Source: CAYOLL01 sp964404765 [NCBI: uncultured Gemmatimonadota bacterium] (lineage in GTDB: Bacteria > 4572-55). Taken from it: a DNA stretch of 64,000 nt. This document shows, piece by piece, positions 52,504 to 61,252 of the stretch (the first letter of the stretch is position 1; every line of letters begins with the position of its first letter). The stretch lies in NCBI GenBank assembly GCA_964404765.1, contig CAYOLL010000008.1:1-64000 (forward strand), given 5' to 3'. The position numbers and the translations under genes were made by a program. A model generated the notes under the pieces. That model saw nothing but the letters and a program-made list of their open reading frames with translations, ran no database searches and was not told the origin of the DNA.

Positions 52504-54846
52504 CTAAAACTCATACCCTATCGTAAAAAAAACTGCTCGACCCGGCCCGGAAAAGCCTTTATCAGCCCAGGCATTATTGGTCGTTGTCGGGTAGTTATAG
52601 TCGGTGTCCAGCAGATTTTCCAGCTTTATGGCAACATATAGATTTTGGTAGACAATATCGGCCACGCGCACGTTGGCGTTCAGCAAAAAGTAAGCGGCCA
52701 CGTCCCGGCCGATCCGACCGGGAGGGTCTGGTTTCGTTTCGGATTGCGGGCGGGGATCCCACTCTGTCACCATTTTACCGGTATAGCGTCCTGTCAACCC
52801 GACATTTGTCTTTTTCGTGGCTTGATAGGCGATTTTCATATAGCCCAAAAATGTCGGAGAATAATTGACATCAACCTGACCGTATCCGGCGGTTTCATCT
52901 TTCGAGCTGTTGTAGGTGCCGCTTAAATCGAGAAGCCAGCTTTTGAAATAGGGCAGCACAATGCCCATTTCCAGGCCGCGGGTGCGAATCCGGCCAAAGT
53001 TGCGGCTGACGTAAATCAGGCTGCCGCCGTCGTTCGTAGAGGCGCGCATGATTAAGTCGGTCAGGTTGTTTTCGTACAGACTGATGTTGATGACGGCTTT
53101 GTCCGGAATTGTGGCGATATAGTTCAGTTCCAGTGTCTGAATGACGGCAGGCTTAAGCTGTTCCTCACTGCCGAACTTATCTGTATTTTGCCCAAAGGAC
53201 GGGCGTTTCGTAGCTTCGCCATACAGCAATTTGAAGGCGTTGTTTTTGTTCAGGCTGTAAATCGCGGCAAAACGGGGAATAAGCTCAAAGTTGTCATGTT
53301 CATAAGTGTCTTCCTTTGGTAAGGTCAAGCTATCTATGCTGCCGGTGGCAAGCATGATCCGGTATTTGGCCAGTCGCTCCAGACGCATGCCTGCCACCAG
53401 GGTCAAATTGGATTTGACATGGAAATTAGCCTGACTGTAAAAAGATTGTGTCTGCACCGTTTCGCCATCGGGAATGCGGATATAACTATTTGTACTGTTT
53501 GATCCAAAGTCCGGAATATCGAACGTGGTATGCAGATCAAAGGCGGTGCGTTGATGCAGACCCAACATCAAATCCAGTTTGGCCGAGGGCGTCAAAAAAG
53601 CGCTGAGTTCGAGATCATAGGCGTTGGAGAAAAAGGTGGAGTAACCGTAGAAATGTCCGTTGGAGACATAATCCTGAAAGGAACGATGGGTAAAATAGCC
53701 AATCTTGCCGGTCATTGAAAACTTATCGCTAAAGTTCTTGTCATAGCTGACGCCGGCGTTAACACCCACCATGTGGGCCATGTTACCGTCATCTTTGGGG
53801 ATAGCCTGTATATAATTCGTGTTATCCAAAAACATTTCTTTGTCCGACTGGGAAAAGTTCATGCTCATGGAAAAGCCACGGTGCTTACCGGAAAAGTTGA
53901 AAAACTTGCGGCGGTCTTCCAAAAAGCCTTTGGTGGACTTGACATCGCCATTATAATTGCTGATCATTTTGGTAAAAGGCTGATTCAGGCCGTTTGTGCT
54001 ATGCATGGCCCCATTCACCACATAGCTCAGCGTGGTTTGAATGCCGCCCACCCGCGACGCCAGTTTGCTGGTTTGTTCGGAGCCCAGACTGCCGACATTC
54101 ACGCTCTTTGAATTTTTATCGTACTGATCCGTAATAATGTTGATCGCCCCAAAAAACGCGCCGCTGCCATAAATCACCGACATCGGGCCGCGCACAACTT
54201 CGATCCGATCAATGGCCTCCACCGGAATCCCCAGCCGGGTCAGCGGATAAAATCCCCAATAATCCTCTAATTGATTGACCCCATTGATCATAATAATAAT
54301 GTTGTTGTTCATACCGACAGAAAAGAACCCGCGCACGCCTAAAATGCCGCCGGCTCCGGTCCAGTTATTATCTTCGAGCATATAAAGCCCGGTTACATTT
54401 TCCAGAATTTCTTCCAGCGTCCGATAGCCGAATTTGGTAATCTCCTGGCGGGTAATGACCACGACACTGGCCGGGATGTCGCTGACTTTTTCGGCCTTCT
54501 TACCGGCGGTGGACAATGTCTGCTCCAGATAGTTGTAAGAGCCTTCGCTTTCCGGCAAAAGCGTTACATCGACAATGTCCTGATCGGTGACGATAGTTTC
54601 GCGCGGCAGCATGCCTACAAACGAACAAACAAGTATAAATGCGCTGTCCGGGACATCCAGCGTAAACACGCCAAACAAATCCGTAGACGTAACAATGGTG
54701 CTCTTTTTGACCTCGACCCTGACCCCGGAAATAGCCGCTCCGTCAATGGCATTGGTAACTTTGCCCATTAAAGGTCGGGCTGCAAATGCCGTGGAGCTTA
54801 TTGCCAACCAGCAGCATGTCATCAAAAGAAGGATTTTTTGTACCAT
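52504..54846 (-). CDS. TonB-dependent receptor with N-terminal carboxypeptidase-regulatory-like domain
   Basis: A 780-residue outer-membrane receptor. The signal is MVQKILLLMTCCWLAISSTAFA. A carboxypeptidase D regulatory-like domain follows (about 25-100, GKVTNAIDGAAISGVRVEV), as in SusC/peptide-type receptors, then the plug (VVVITRQEITKFGYRTLEEILENVTG) and barrel. The C-terminus is RAVFFTIGYEF with terminal Phe. No SusD-like gene is adjacent. It lies 49 bp downstream of the triple-TIR gene and 124 bp upstream of the NRPS stretch on the same strand. The gene order suggests it imports or senses the NRPS product or a related peptide, which is inference. A longer frame to 54912 overlaps the TIR gene and lacks a signal. 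Confidence 0.88.
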   Translation of the reverse strand: MVQKILLLMTCCWLAISSTAFAARPLMGKVTNAIDGAAISGVRVEVKKSTIVTSTDLFGVFTLDVPDSAFILVCSFVGMLPRETIVTDQDIVDVTLLPESEGSYNYLEQTLSTAGKKAEKVSDIPASVVVITRQEITKFGYRTLEEILENVTGLYMLEDNNWTGAGGILGVRGFFSVGMNNNIIIMINGVNQLEDYWGFYPLTRLGIPVEAIDRIEVVRGPMSVIYGSGAFFGAINIITDQYDKNSKSVNVGSLGSEQTSKLASRVGGIQTTLSYVVNGAMHSTNGLNQPFTKMISNYNGDVKSTKGFLEDRRKFFNFSGKHRGFSMSMNFSQSDKEMFLDNTNYIQAIPKDDGNMAHMVGVNAGVSYDKNFSDKFSMTGKIGYFTHRSFQDYVSNGHFYGYSTFFSNAYDLELSAFLTPSAKLDLMLGLHQRTAFDLHTTFDIPDFGSNSTNSYIRIPDGETVQTQSFYSQANFHVKSNLTLVAGMRLERLAKYRIMLATGSIDSLTLPKEDTYEHDNFELIPRFAAIYSLNKNNAFKLLYGEATKRPSFGQNTDKFGSEEQLKPAVIQTLELNYIATIPDKAVINISLYENNLTDLIMRASTNDGGSLIYVSRNFGRIRTRGLEMGIVLPYFKSWLLDLSGTYNSSKDETAGYGQVDVNYSPTFLGYMKIAYQATKKTNVGLTGRYTGKMVTEWDPRPQSETKPDPPGRIGRDVAAYFLLNANVRVADIVYQNLYVAIKLENLLDTDYNYPTTTNNAWADKGFSGPGRAVFFTIGYEF

Positions 54847-54895
54847 AAAGATTGCGCCGATACGAGTAGAGGCACGCCAAATAAAATCCGATGAA

Positions 54896-57800
54896 TTAAT
54901 CAAAAGAGACACAGTTTTTATTCCGGTATATGATAGAGGCCGGAGTATAGAGCCGCATATCGTCCTGGCTCAACTTTTTGTGGGCATGCGGGCAGAGACG
55001 TTCCGCCAATTGCAGCATATCTGTTGCCCAAAAATGAATTTGCTTGTCTTCGCCCACAGTCACCAGCGTCCGATCGTCAGGGCTAAAGTTCAATCCCCAT
55101 ACCCACGGTTTGCTTTCTAACAAAAGCGGCTCATTCAAATCTTTTTTGCCGAACAACCGCACCTGGGCGCTGCCATCCAGACTGCTGGACGCCAACTTCG
55201 TGCCGGCATGGTTAAACGCCAGTTGGGTAATCACAAACTTATGTGTGGAAAATGTCGCCATGACGGTCATATCGGCGGTCTTCCAAACTTCGATATAACC
55301 TGTAGATGTGCCGATCGCCAGCAACTCGCCGCTTGGGCTGAAGGCCAGCGCGCTGACTTTACGGCCGAACGGTACTTCCTGATCCAATCGCAATGCGGAT
55401 TGATCGGCATTCAGTCGATAAAAATGCAGTTTTTTATTATCAACAGCAACCGCCAGAAAAGGCTCTTTTTCTGTAGACTGCGTTAACGCCGCCGCAGTGA
55501 GTTTTTGCTTGCCCAGACCTGCCAGCAGCGTCAGTTGGCTGTCCTGAAAACGAAACAAAGTAACGCTATCGGCGCAGGCCGCCAGCAAAATGTCACCGGA
55601 AAATTGCAACTCAAAAATTTCCTGATTATAGTCGGCGATCACCTGCGGAATAGCATCTTTTGCTATTGAAAATCCCACCTGAGACAAACTCCCGTCGGCC
55701 CCGCCTATAAAAATAGCCTGCCCGTCGGGGCTAAAAGTGACGTGACGAACGGGCGCGGAAGTCAGAATCTTTTTTTGCAGAGGATTGGCAGTGCCCTGCG
55801 TCGTTTGCCAGATCTGCAGATAACCGCTATTGTCACCGGCGACAAGCGACTGCTGGAATGGATGAAAATCGACGTCCCGGATGGCCGTCGCATGGCTAAA
55901 TTTTTGCATTGTTGATTCTTGATCGTGGATAGTCAAATTTTGCAACAAGGCCGCATAGATGCTCTGATTCTGGGTCGGTCCATCGTAGTCTTGGTTAAGA
56001 TAAAATGCATGCAAAGCCAAGTCTGTGCTGATCTGGGGATCGCCGTCTTTTAAAACTTCCAGCGACTTTTTCGCCAGCGTTTTGGATTCCGCCAGCAGGA
56101 ACAGCGCCTCGATTTGCTCTTTGGCGAGCTTGGCTTTCTCCTCGTTTTCCCGGGCAATTTTAGCGTTTTGCTCTGCCAACTGCCGGGCATCCTGCGCCGA
56201 TTTTTCTGAAGTGCGGGCTTGTCTTTCCGCAATGCGGGCCTTCTTGGCGTTGTCTTCCGCCCGCAGCGCGTTATCTTTGGCTTCTTTGGCATTTGCATCG
56301 GCGGCGGCGGCATTTTGTACCGCAATCCGCGCATTCGTTTCGGCAATGCCGGCGTTGCGCTGCGCTTCCATGGCGCTTGTTTCAGCCTTGCGAGCGTTAA
56401 TTTCCGCCACACCCTTTTGATTAATCGCTTCCTTACGCTGCGCAAAGGCGTACACGCCAAATATAAAGGCCACTACCGCCAGAACGCTCATGACAATGAG
56501 CATTATCTGCTTAAGCTTGGCCCGGCGCAGTTCCTGCACATATTCCGCATCGATCCCAACCTTGCTGGCCACAATAAAATCAAGCTGCAGATCGGATGGC
56601 TGCGGAAACTTATCTTTTTCCATCGCCACGCGCAGCCATTCCTGAGCAATCGTAAACTCGCTGCCACGCAGTAAATGGTCATCATCGCAGTTGTGTTTCT
56701 CCCATTCGTTGGCTTTTTGCAGCCATTTCGTATGGTTGGCGACATGATCCCGGTCAACATCCAGACTGCGTAGTAAGTCGCTAAAAGCCGAGTCGTGGTC
56801 ATTCTGAAAATTGATCACCGGGACGTTTTGAAAGCCGGCCGGAAAATTTTCGGCCATGATTCCCGGATATTGGGCTACAAGTATGCGCTTATGAAAGCGA
56901 GCCGCGGTATCCAATTCACGCAGGCATTGGTCGGATTGGATCGATTCGGATGTAGCCACAAACAAAAAGTTTTCCGATTGCTCAATACAATGGTCGAGTT
57001 CTTCCGAAGTGGCGTTACCGGAGATGATATCTTGATCCAGCCAGACGACTTTGCCGTGAACATTCAACGCAATGTTCAACCGTTGCACCAGATCTAAATC
57101 AATAGGTGAGCAAGCAATAAAAACGTCGGTTTCCAGATGGGCGGCTTTGGTGCGGCTCTCGGCGATAAGTTCTTCCTGAAGAGCTACCGGGCCGTACAGC
57201 TTGCGGCTTTTGCCGATTTTTAACCAGGCTTCAGCCTTTTCCTGGGGATATCCGCGCAGCAAAAAGCTGGGAATCCGCTGCCGGCTTTCCCATTGCAACG
57301 CTCTGATTAAAAGCGTTTTATGCAGATAAAAAAACTCTTTGTCGTTAGCGATTTCGGCTATCAGGTCAAGTAACAATCTTTGATATGTATTCTCGTCGTG
57401 CGCAGTTAAATCGATCCACTGCAATGAGCTTATTTCCTTCGGAATCCGCTCGACGTCGGTAGGCTCCACCAGGAGTGGGATAATTCGCTTGTGCATCTGC
57501 AAGGCATGATTCATCTCCATCAAACAATAGGGTGATTTAATGGAATCCGGAGACAGCAGAAATAAAAAGGCATCCGCTCGTTCAATGCCGTGCCTGATAG
57601 CTTCTTCGAAGGTCATGCCGGTTTTAATATCTTTATCGTCCATCCAGACGGTTAATCCGTGCCGCATGAGTGAAAAACGAATCCTATCACGCATGGGGGC
57701 GGATTCACGGGCGTAGCACATAAAAACATCGGTTGCCCCGCCTTCGGCCAACTTTTTGGACTCGCAGATATATTCGCAATGCAAATCGTTGGGTAAGCAC

Positions 57801-58789
57801 GGCGCAGGCTCATTTTGAAAATCAGTGGTTAGCCAGGTTTCGGCCTCGACCCGTTCCCGCCCGGTCAGCAAATAGATAGAAGCTTTCTGATTTTTTTCCC
57901 ATTCTAAGGCTCTGCGTAAAATGGAAGTATGTCTGTGGACATACTCGAGGTGAGACTGCAGCAGGTTTGTTAAGTGCTTGAACGAATCATCAAAACGATC
58001 CACCTTTTCCTGAAAATAAATCCAGTTTAGCTTGCCGACAATGGGGTGAGTGCCCGCCATTTCCTCGTCTGTAGGTTTAAGATGCAGCAGCGGAATAATT
58101 CGCTTATTCAGACTAACCGCCAGATGGATTTCCTTCAGGCAGTAAGGCGACCGGACGGCATGGGGCGAGATAACAAAAATAAAATTGTGACTGCGGGAAA
58201 TACCCTCATTTATCTGTTTTTGGAAGTCTACGCCAAATGGAATGTCGTTCTGATCAAACCAAACCCGATAGCCCATTTGGCTCAGCCGATTATGCAAGCG
58301 AGTCGCAAAATTCTTGCTATGCTGACGACCATAAGATATAAAAACGTCGTAATAACGAGGGCTGGCGCTTTCACCGGCAGAAATGTTTTGCAGCTTTTTT
58401 GTGGTGTTGAGAAATTTTATGGCATCATCCAGGGTGTGACACCATAATCCACCCTGCGACTCGACCTTTTGACCCAATAATTCAAGGTCTTTTATCTGAG
58501 TAGCCGTTAAACGCTGATCCTGTTCCTCCGGCAAAAAGCAGAACATAGTCCGTTGCGGTCGCTTGTACAGATCGTTGGTAATTTGACTCAGAGCATAAGC
58601 GCCGATCATTTTTGGTGTGAAAACATACAAAAAATAATCGCACATCTTGCGCTCTTCAAAATGCACATCATCCACATCCTCATCGCCATCCTCTATAATC
58701 GGCGAATAATAGTCAATCTTTAAACTGGATGTGACTTGGGTACGCCATTCCGAACCGTTAAATGTGCCGCCCAAATATACTCGTGTCAT
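54896..58789 (-). CDS. NDT-like + triple TIR + membrane + coiled-coil + WD40 protein
   Basis: A 1297-residue protein. Residues 1-130 are nucleoside-deoxyribosyltransferase-like (RVYLGGTFNGSEWR, CDYFLYVFTPKMIGAYAL). Three TIR domains follow at about 147-280, 353-480 and 553-680, each with a Glu at the NADase position (220, 425, 625, in CLKE, CLME and CLRE). Linkers after each share HTxxLxRALEWE...LLxG...AExWL. One membrane span lies at 762-783, an Ala/Glu-rich coiled coil at 784-905, and a WD40 propeller at about 960-1297 (VRHVTFSPDGQAIFIGGADG). The TIRs lie on one side of the membrane from the WD40 propeller. Similar TIR-WD40 proteins exist; the NDT-like N-terminus and TIR triplication are unusual. 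Confidence 0.88.
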   Translation of the reverse strand: MTRVYLGGTFNGSEWRTQVTSSLKIDYYSPIIEDGDEDVDDVHFEERKMCDYFLYVFTPKMIGAYALSQITNDLYKRPQRTMFCFLPEEQDQRLTATQIKDLELLGQKVESQGGLWCHTLDDAIKFLNTTKKLQNISAGESASPRYYDVFISYGRQHSKNFATRLHNRLSQMGYRVWFDQNDIPFGVDFQKQINEGISRSHNFIFVISPHAVRSPYCLKEIHLAVSLNKRIIPLLHLKPTDEEMAGTHPIVGKLNWIYFQEKVDRFDDSFKHLTNLLQSHLEYVHRHTSILRRALEWEKNQKASIYLLTGRERVEAETWLTTDFQNEPAPCLPNDLHCEYICESKKLAEGGATDVFMCYARESAPMRDRIRFSLMRHGLTVWMDDKDIKTGMTFEEAIRHGIERADAFLFLLSPDSIKSPYCLMEMNHALQMHKRIIPLLVEPTDVERIPKEISSLQWIDLTAHDENTYQRLLLDLIAEIANDKEFFYLHKTLLIRALQWESRQRIPSFLLRGYPQEKAEAWLKIGKSRKLYGPVALQEELIAESRTKAAHLETDVFIACSPIDLDLVQRLNIALNVHGKVVWLDQDIISGNATSEELDHCIEQSENFLFVATSESIQSDQCLRELDTAARFHKRILVAQYPGIMAENFPAGFQNVPVINFQNDHDSAFSDLLRSLDVDRDHVANHTKWLQKANEWEKHNCDDDHLLRGSEFTIAQEWLRVAMEKDKFPQPSDLQLDFIVASKVGIDAEYVQELRRAKLKQIMLIVMSVLAVVAFIFGVYAFAQRKEAINQKGVAEINARKAETSAMEAQRNAGIAETNARIAVQNAAAADANAKEAKDNALRAEDNAKKARIAERQARTSEKSAQDARQLAEQNAKIARENEEKAKLAKEQIEALFLLAESKTLAKKSLEVLKDGDPQISTDLALHAFYLNQDYDGPTQNQSIYAALLQNLTIHDQESTMQKFSHATAIRDVDFHPFQQSLVAGDNSGYLQIWQTTQGTANPLQKKILTSAPVRHVTFSPDGQAIFIGGADGSLSQVGFSIAKDAIPQVIADYNQEIFELQFSGDILLAACADSVTLFRFQDSQLTLLAGLGKQKLTAAALTQSTEKEPFLAVAVDNKKLHFYRLNADQSALRLDQEVPFGRKVSALAFSPSGELLAIGTSTGYIEVWKTADMTVMATFSTHKFVITQLAFNHAGTKLASSSLDGSAQVRLFGKKDLNEPLLLESKPWVWGLNFSPDDRTLVTVGEDKQIHFWATDMLQLAERLCPHAHKKLSQDDMRLYTPASIIYRNKNCVSFD

Positions 58790-58851
58790 AAGGATAAGTG
58801 ATTCCTGAAAATCAATGTTGCGGTTAATTCAATCCGAAAGCTTGTCGCTCG

Positions 58852-59259
58852 TTACTGACCGACTGATTGTACCTGTGAATTTAAAAACGTCACCAATTCG
58901 TCAAAGGACTTAAACCATTTGGCGCCATTCGATTCTACCATGCGACCAACGGCATTAAGCGATTTGACCTGGTGCCGATTAAAAGCACAATCGCCATCGC
59001 GATCCATAAAATAAAATAATGTTCGTTCCGGCCGTCGGTTGGAATCATCCACCACCTCGGAAATCAGTAGAAAACCTTTCATACGCGGCGTGATGACATA
59101 GAGACAGAACTCACAATTTTCTCGTTCACGGATAATGTTTTCAAATGCCTCAGCATCCAGATTGGCAATAGCGGGATTGAAATAGGCGATCTTCAGCTTG
59201 GGAATAATTTCATCCCGCCAGGTAGAGCCGTCGGTTGTTCCGCCCAAAAATACTTTCAT
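58852..59259 (-). CDS. Stand-alone nucleoside deoxyribosyltransferase-like protein
   Basis: A 135-residue soluble protein corresponding to the N-terminal domain of the two TIR proteins: KVFLGGTTDGSTWRDEIIPKL, AYFNPAIANL, CEFCLYVITPRMKGFLLISEVVDDS, FNRHQVKSLNAVGRMV. The family resembles nucleoside 2-deoxyribosyltransferases, which cleave or exchange N-glycosidic bonds. Whether this small form is catalytic or only binds nucleotide is unknown. It is the first gene after the promoter at 59442-59470 and lies 62 bp upstream of the triple-TIR gene, so it heads the presumed operon. Confidence 0.8.
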   Translation of the reverse strand: MKVFLGGTTDGSTWRDEIIPKLKIAYFNPAIANLDAEAFENIIRERENCEFCLYVITPRMKGFLLISEVVDDSNRRPERTLFYFMDRDGDCAFNRHQVKSLNAVGRMVESNGAKWFKSFDELVTFLNSQVQSVGQ

Positions 59260-59441
59260 AACAGTGTCCTCAAAGCCTGAAACATGTTGGATCAGAAACG
59301 GTGTCCAAGTTTAAAATGCAAGTCGTAACGGAGATATACAACGGTATCGAATCCGACCCGGGCCATGACTCAACATTATCTGACATAACAAGCCCTTATC
59401 AAATGTCTACCCTACAGTACCTTGCGCAGTCTTGCACGTTT

Positions 59442-59470
59442 ATTATAATGCAAAAATTCCTGTTATTCAA
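59442..59470 (-). promoter_or_regulatory. Sigma70-type promoter of the TIR/NRPS operon
   Basis: On the minus strand, TTGAAT (59470-59465) and TATAAT (59447-59442) are separated by 17 bp, with a perfect -10 box. It lies about 183 bp upstream of the first gene. No other comparable promoter was noticed in the gaps of the following 16 kb on this strand, so the genes may depend on it. The leader (59260-59430) shows no known RNA element. Confidence 0.6.
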
Positions 59471-59555
59471 CCATAAAATATGAATCAGCGGACAGATAGC
59501 GCATATTATTAAGTGACTATAAAATTACATCCAAAATCTTTACACAAAACGCAAG

Positions 59556-59584
59556 TTGACAGCAGAGCGATTTGTGAATAAATT
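59556..59584 (+). promoter_or_regulatory. Probable promoter for the helicase gene
   Basis: TTGACA (59556-59561) and TAAATT (59579-59584) are 17 bp apart, about 125 bp upstream of the helicase ATG. The -10 box matches four of six positions. A short GACCCCGG/TGGGGTC hairpin lies downstream at 59628-59642. Otherwise this stretch of the 59260-59708 gap is empty. Confidence 0.4.
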
Positions 59585-59708
59585 GAGTACAGGACTTGGA
59601 AGGTTATTGCGCAAACCGGGCAGCGTTCGACCCCGGTGGGGTCAAATATTTATAACAAAAGTTACCCTAATTCTTATGCCATTCTGAAATTGTCAGGAGC
59701 GCCGCTGC

Positions 59709-61124
59709 ATGCAGCCAATCATTCACTTGCATTTTGATAAAGGAACCCTGGTCTTTACAAACATGGGCGACGCAGTGGCCAGGCGTCTTTCCGGGTTAAA
59801 ATGGGACAAGCGCACCAGTGTCTACCGTGCCCCGGCCTATCTTTACCGCACTATTGTGCTGACATTGCGGCGCGAGCAAATTCCGTATGAAGATCACGCC
59901 CGCGAATTCGCCCCGTTAGATTTCCCTCTTAAAGAAACAATTGTCCCGCGTGATTTTCAGCAGGCGGCCATGCAGGCCTGGCTGGAAAACGGCTCATGCG
60001 GCGTAATTGTTTTGCCCACCGGCGCCGGCAAAACGATCCTGGCCGTCATGCTGATCGAAAAAACGAGGCGACCCGTGCTGGTTCATGTTCCTACGATTGA
60101 TCTGATGCACCAATGGCATGCTGTTCTTACCCGCTACTTTGACGGCGAAGTTGGCTTATTGGGCGGCGGCTACCATGAGTTTAAACCGCTGACGGTCGCG
60201 ACCTATGATTCGGCCTTGATTCATGTGACCAACCGCGGGCATCAGGTGGGTTTTGCAATTTTTGACGAATGCCACCATCTGCCCGGCGAGCAGTTGCAGT
60301 ATACAGCTATCAGCACACTGGCCCCGTTCCGACTGGGCTTGACCGCTACACCCGAACGCACGGACGGCAAGGAAGCCCGCTTGTATGACCTCATCGGCCC
60401 GCTATGCTATGAAGCGCACATCCAGCATTTGGAAGGCAAAACACTGGCGCCATATATCGTCAAAACGTTGCAGGTGGAAATGGACGAGGCCGAGCGAAGA
60501 GATTACGAGCATCATCGCCAAATTTACACCGGCTTTTTGCGGCGTGAGAGCATCGACATGCGCCAACCACACGGCTGGCAGGCTTTCTTAGGCAAGGCCA
60601 GCCGTACCCCGGATGGCCGACAAGTGCTCAAATCCTATCGCACCCAAAAGCTGCTGAGCCAGGCCAGCGCCGCCAAGCTGGAACAGCTCTGGACACTGCT
60701 GCGCCGTCATGCCGGCGACCGTATTCTCATCTTTACCCAAGACAACGACATGGCCTACCGGATTGGCCGGCGCTTTATCCTGCCGGTGCTGACCCATCAG
60801 ACGAAAATCAAGGAGCGTGAGGCTTTTTTGCAGGCTTTTCGTGATGGAACATATTCGATTCTGGTGACTTCCAAAGTCCTCAACGAAGGCGTAGATGTGC
60901 CGGAAGCCAATGTGGCCGTGATTGTTTCCGGCAGCGGCAGTGTGCGGGAACATGTCCAGCGCCTGGGCCGTATCTTGCGGGCACAGCCGGGCAAACATGC
61001 GGTTTTATATGAACTTATCTCCAAGGATACCGGCGAGCACTTCGTCAATCAGCGCCGCCGTCAACACGGCGCTTATCAAAAGACGGACTTGCCTTTTGAT
61101 CCGGAAAAGCGTGCCAATATGTAA
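59709..61124 (+). CDS. XPB-like SF2 DNA helicase
   Basis: A 471-residue superfamily 2 helicase. After an N-terminal domain (about 1-75) that may bind DNA, motif I is VLPTGAGKTILAVML (about 100), motif II is FDECHH, motif III is LTATPERTDG, and the second RecA fold has FTQDNDMAYRI, VTSKVLNEGVDVPEANVAVI and motif VI QRLGRILRA. This fits archaeal/bacterial XPB-like proteins that unwind DNA in repair. The usual partner nuclease (Bax1/DUF790) is not adjacent. AGGAG lies about 9 nt before the ATG. A role in repair, phage defence or general DNA metabolism is possible. Confidence 0.88.
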   Translation: MQPIIHLHFDKGTLVFTNMGDAVARRLSGLKWDKRTSVYRAPAYLYRTIVLTLRREQIPYEDHAREFAPLDFPLKETIVPRDFQQAAMQAWLENGSCGVIVLPTGAGKTILAVMLIEKTRRPVLVHVPTIDLMHQWHAVLTRYFDGEVGLLGGGYHEFKPLTVATYDSALIHVTNRGHQVGFAIFDECHHLPGEQLQYTAISTLAPFRLGLTATPERTDGKEARLYDLIGPLCYEAHIQHLEGKTLAPYIVKTLQVEMDEAERRDYEHHRQIYTGFLRRESIDMRQPHGWQAFLGKASRTPDGRQVLKSYRTQKLLSQASAAKLEQLWTLLRRHAGDRILIFTQDNDMAYRIGRRFILPVLTHQTKIKEREAFLQAFRDGTYSILVTSKVLNEGVDVPEANVAVIVSGSGSVREHVQRLGRILRAQPGKHAVLYELISKDTGEHFVNQRRRQHGAYQKTDLPFDPEKRANM

Positions 61125-61252
61125 CGGAACGTTGATCAAATAGCTTTGAGTTTTGGAATAAATACGCCGCATTGTGTAACTGCAAAAACTGCATCTTTAG
61201 GGTTGCAAACCCGAAAATTCATTTTTTAGTCTTTACCAAAAGAGAGGCCGAA

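Noticed and set aside
45360-54846. A standard siderophore synthesis and uptake locus
   Set aside because: No aryl-acid, hydroxamate or other iron-chelating tailoring gene, no ferric reductase or iron ABC transporter, and no recognised iron regulator site was seen; a receptor plus NRPS alone does not support it.
56025-56674. Plus-strand Ala/Ser-rich frames over the coiled-coil part of the triple-TIR gene
   Set aside because: Caused by the antisense of a repetitive coiled coil.
59605-59650. tRNA-like GTTCGACCCCGG segment upstream of the helicase
   Set aside because: Only a T-loop-like string and a small hairpin are present; no acceptor stem, anticodon arm or D arm could be built.
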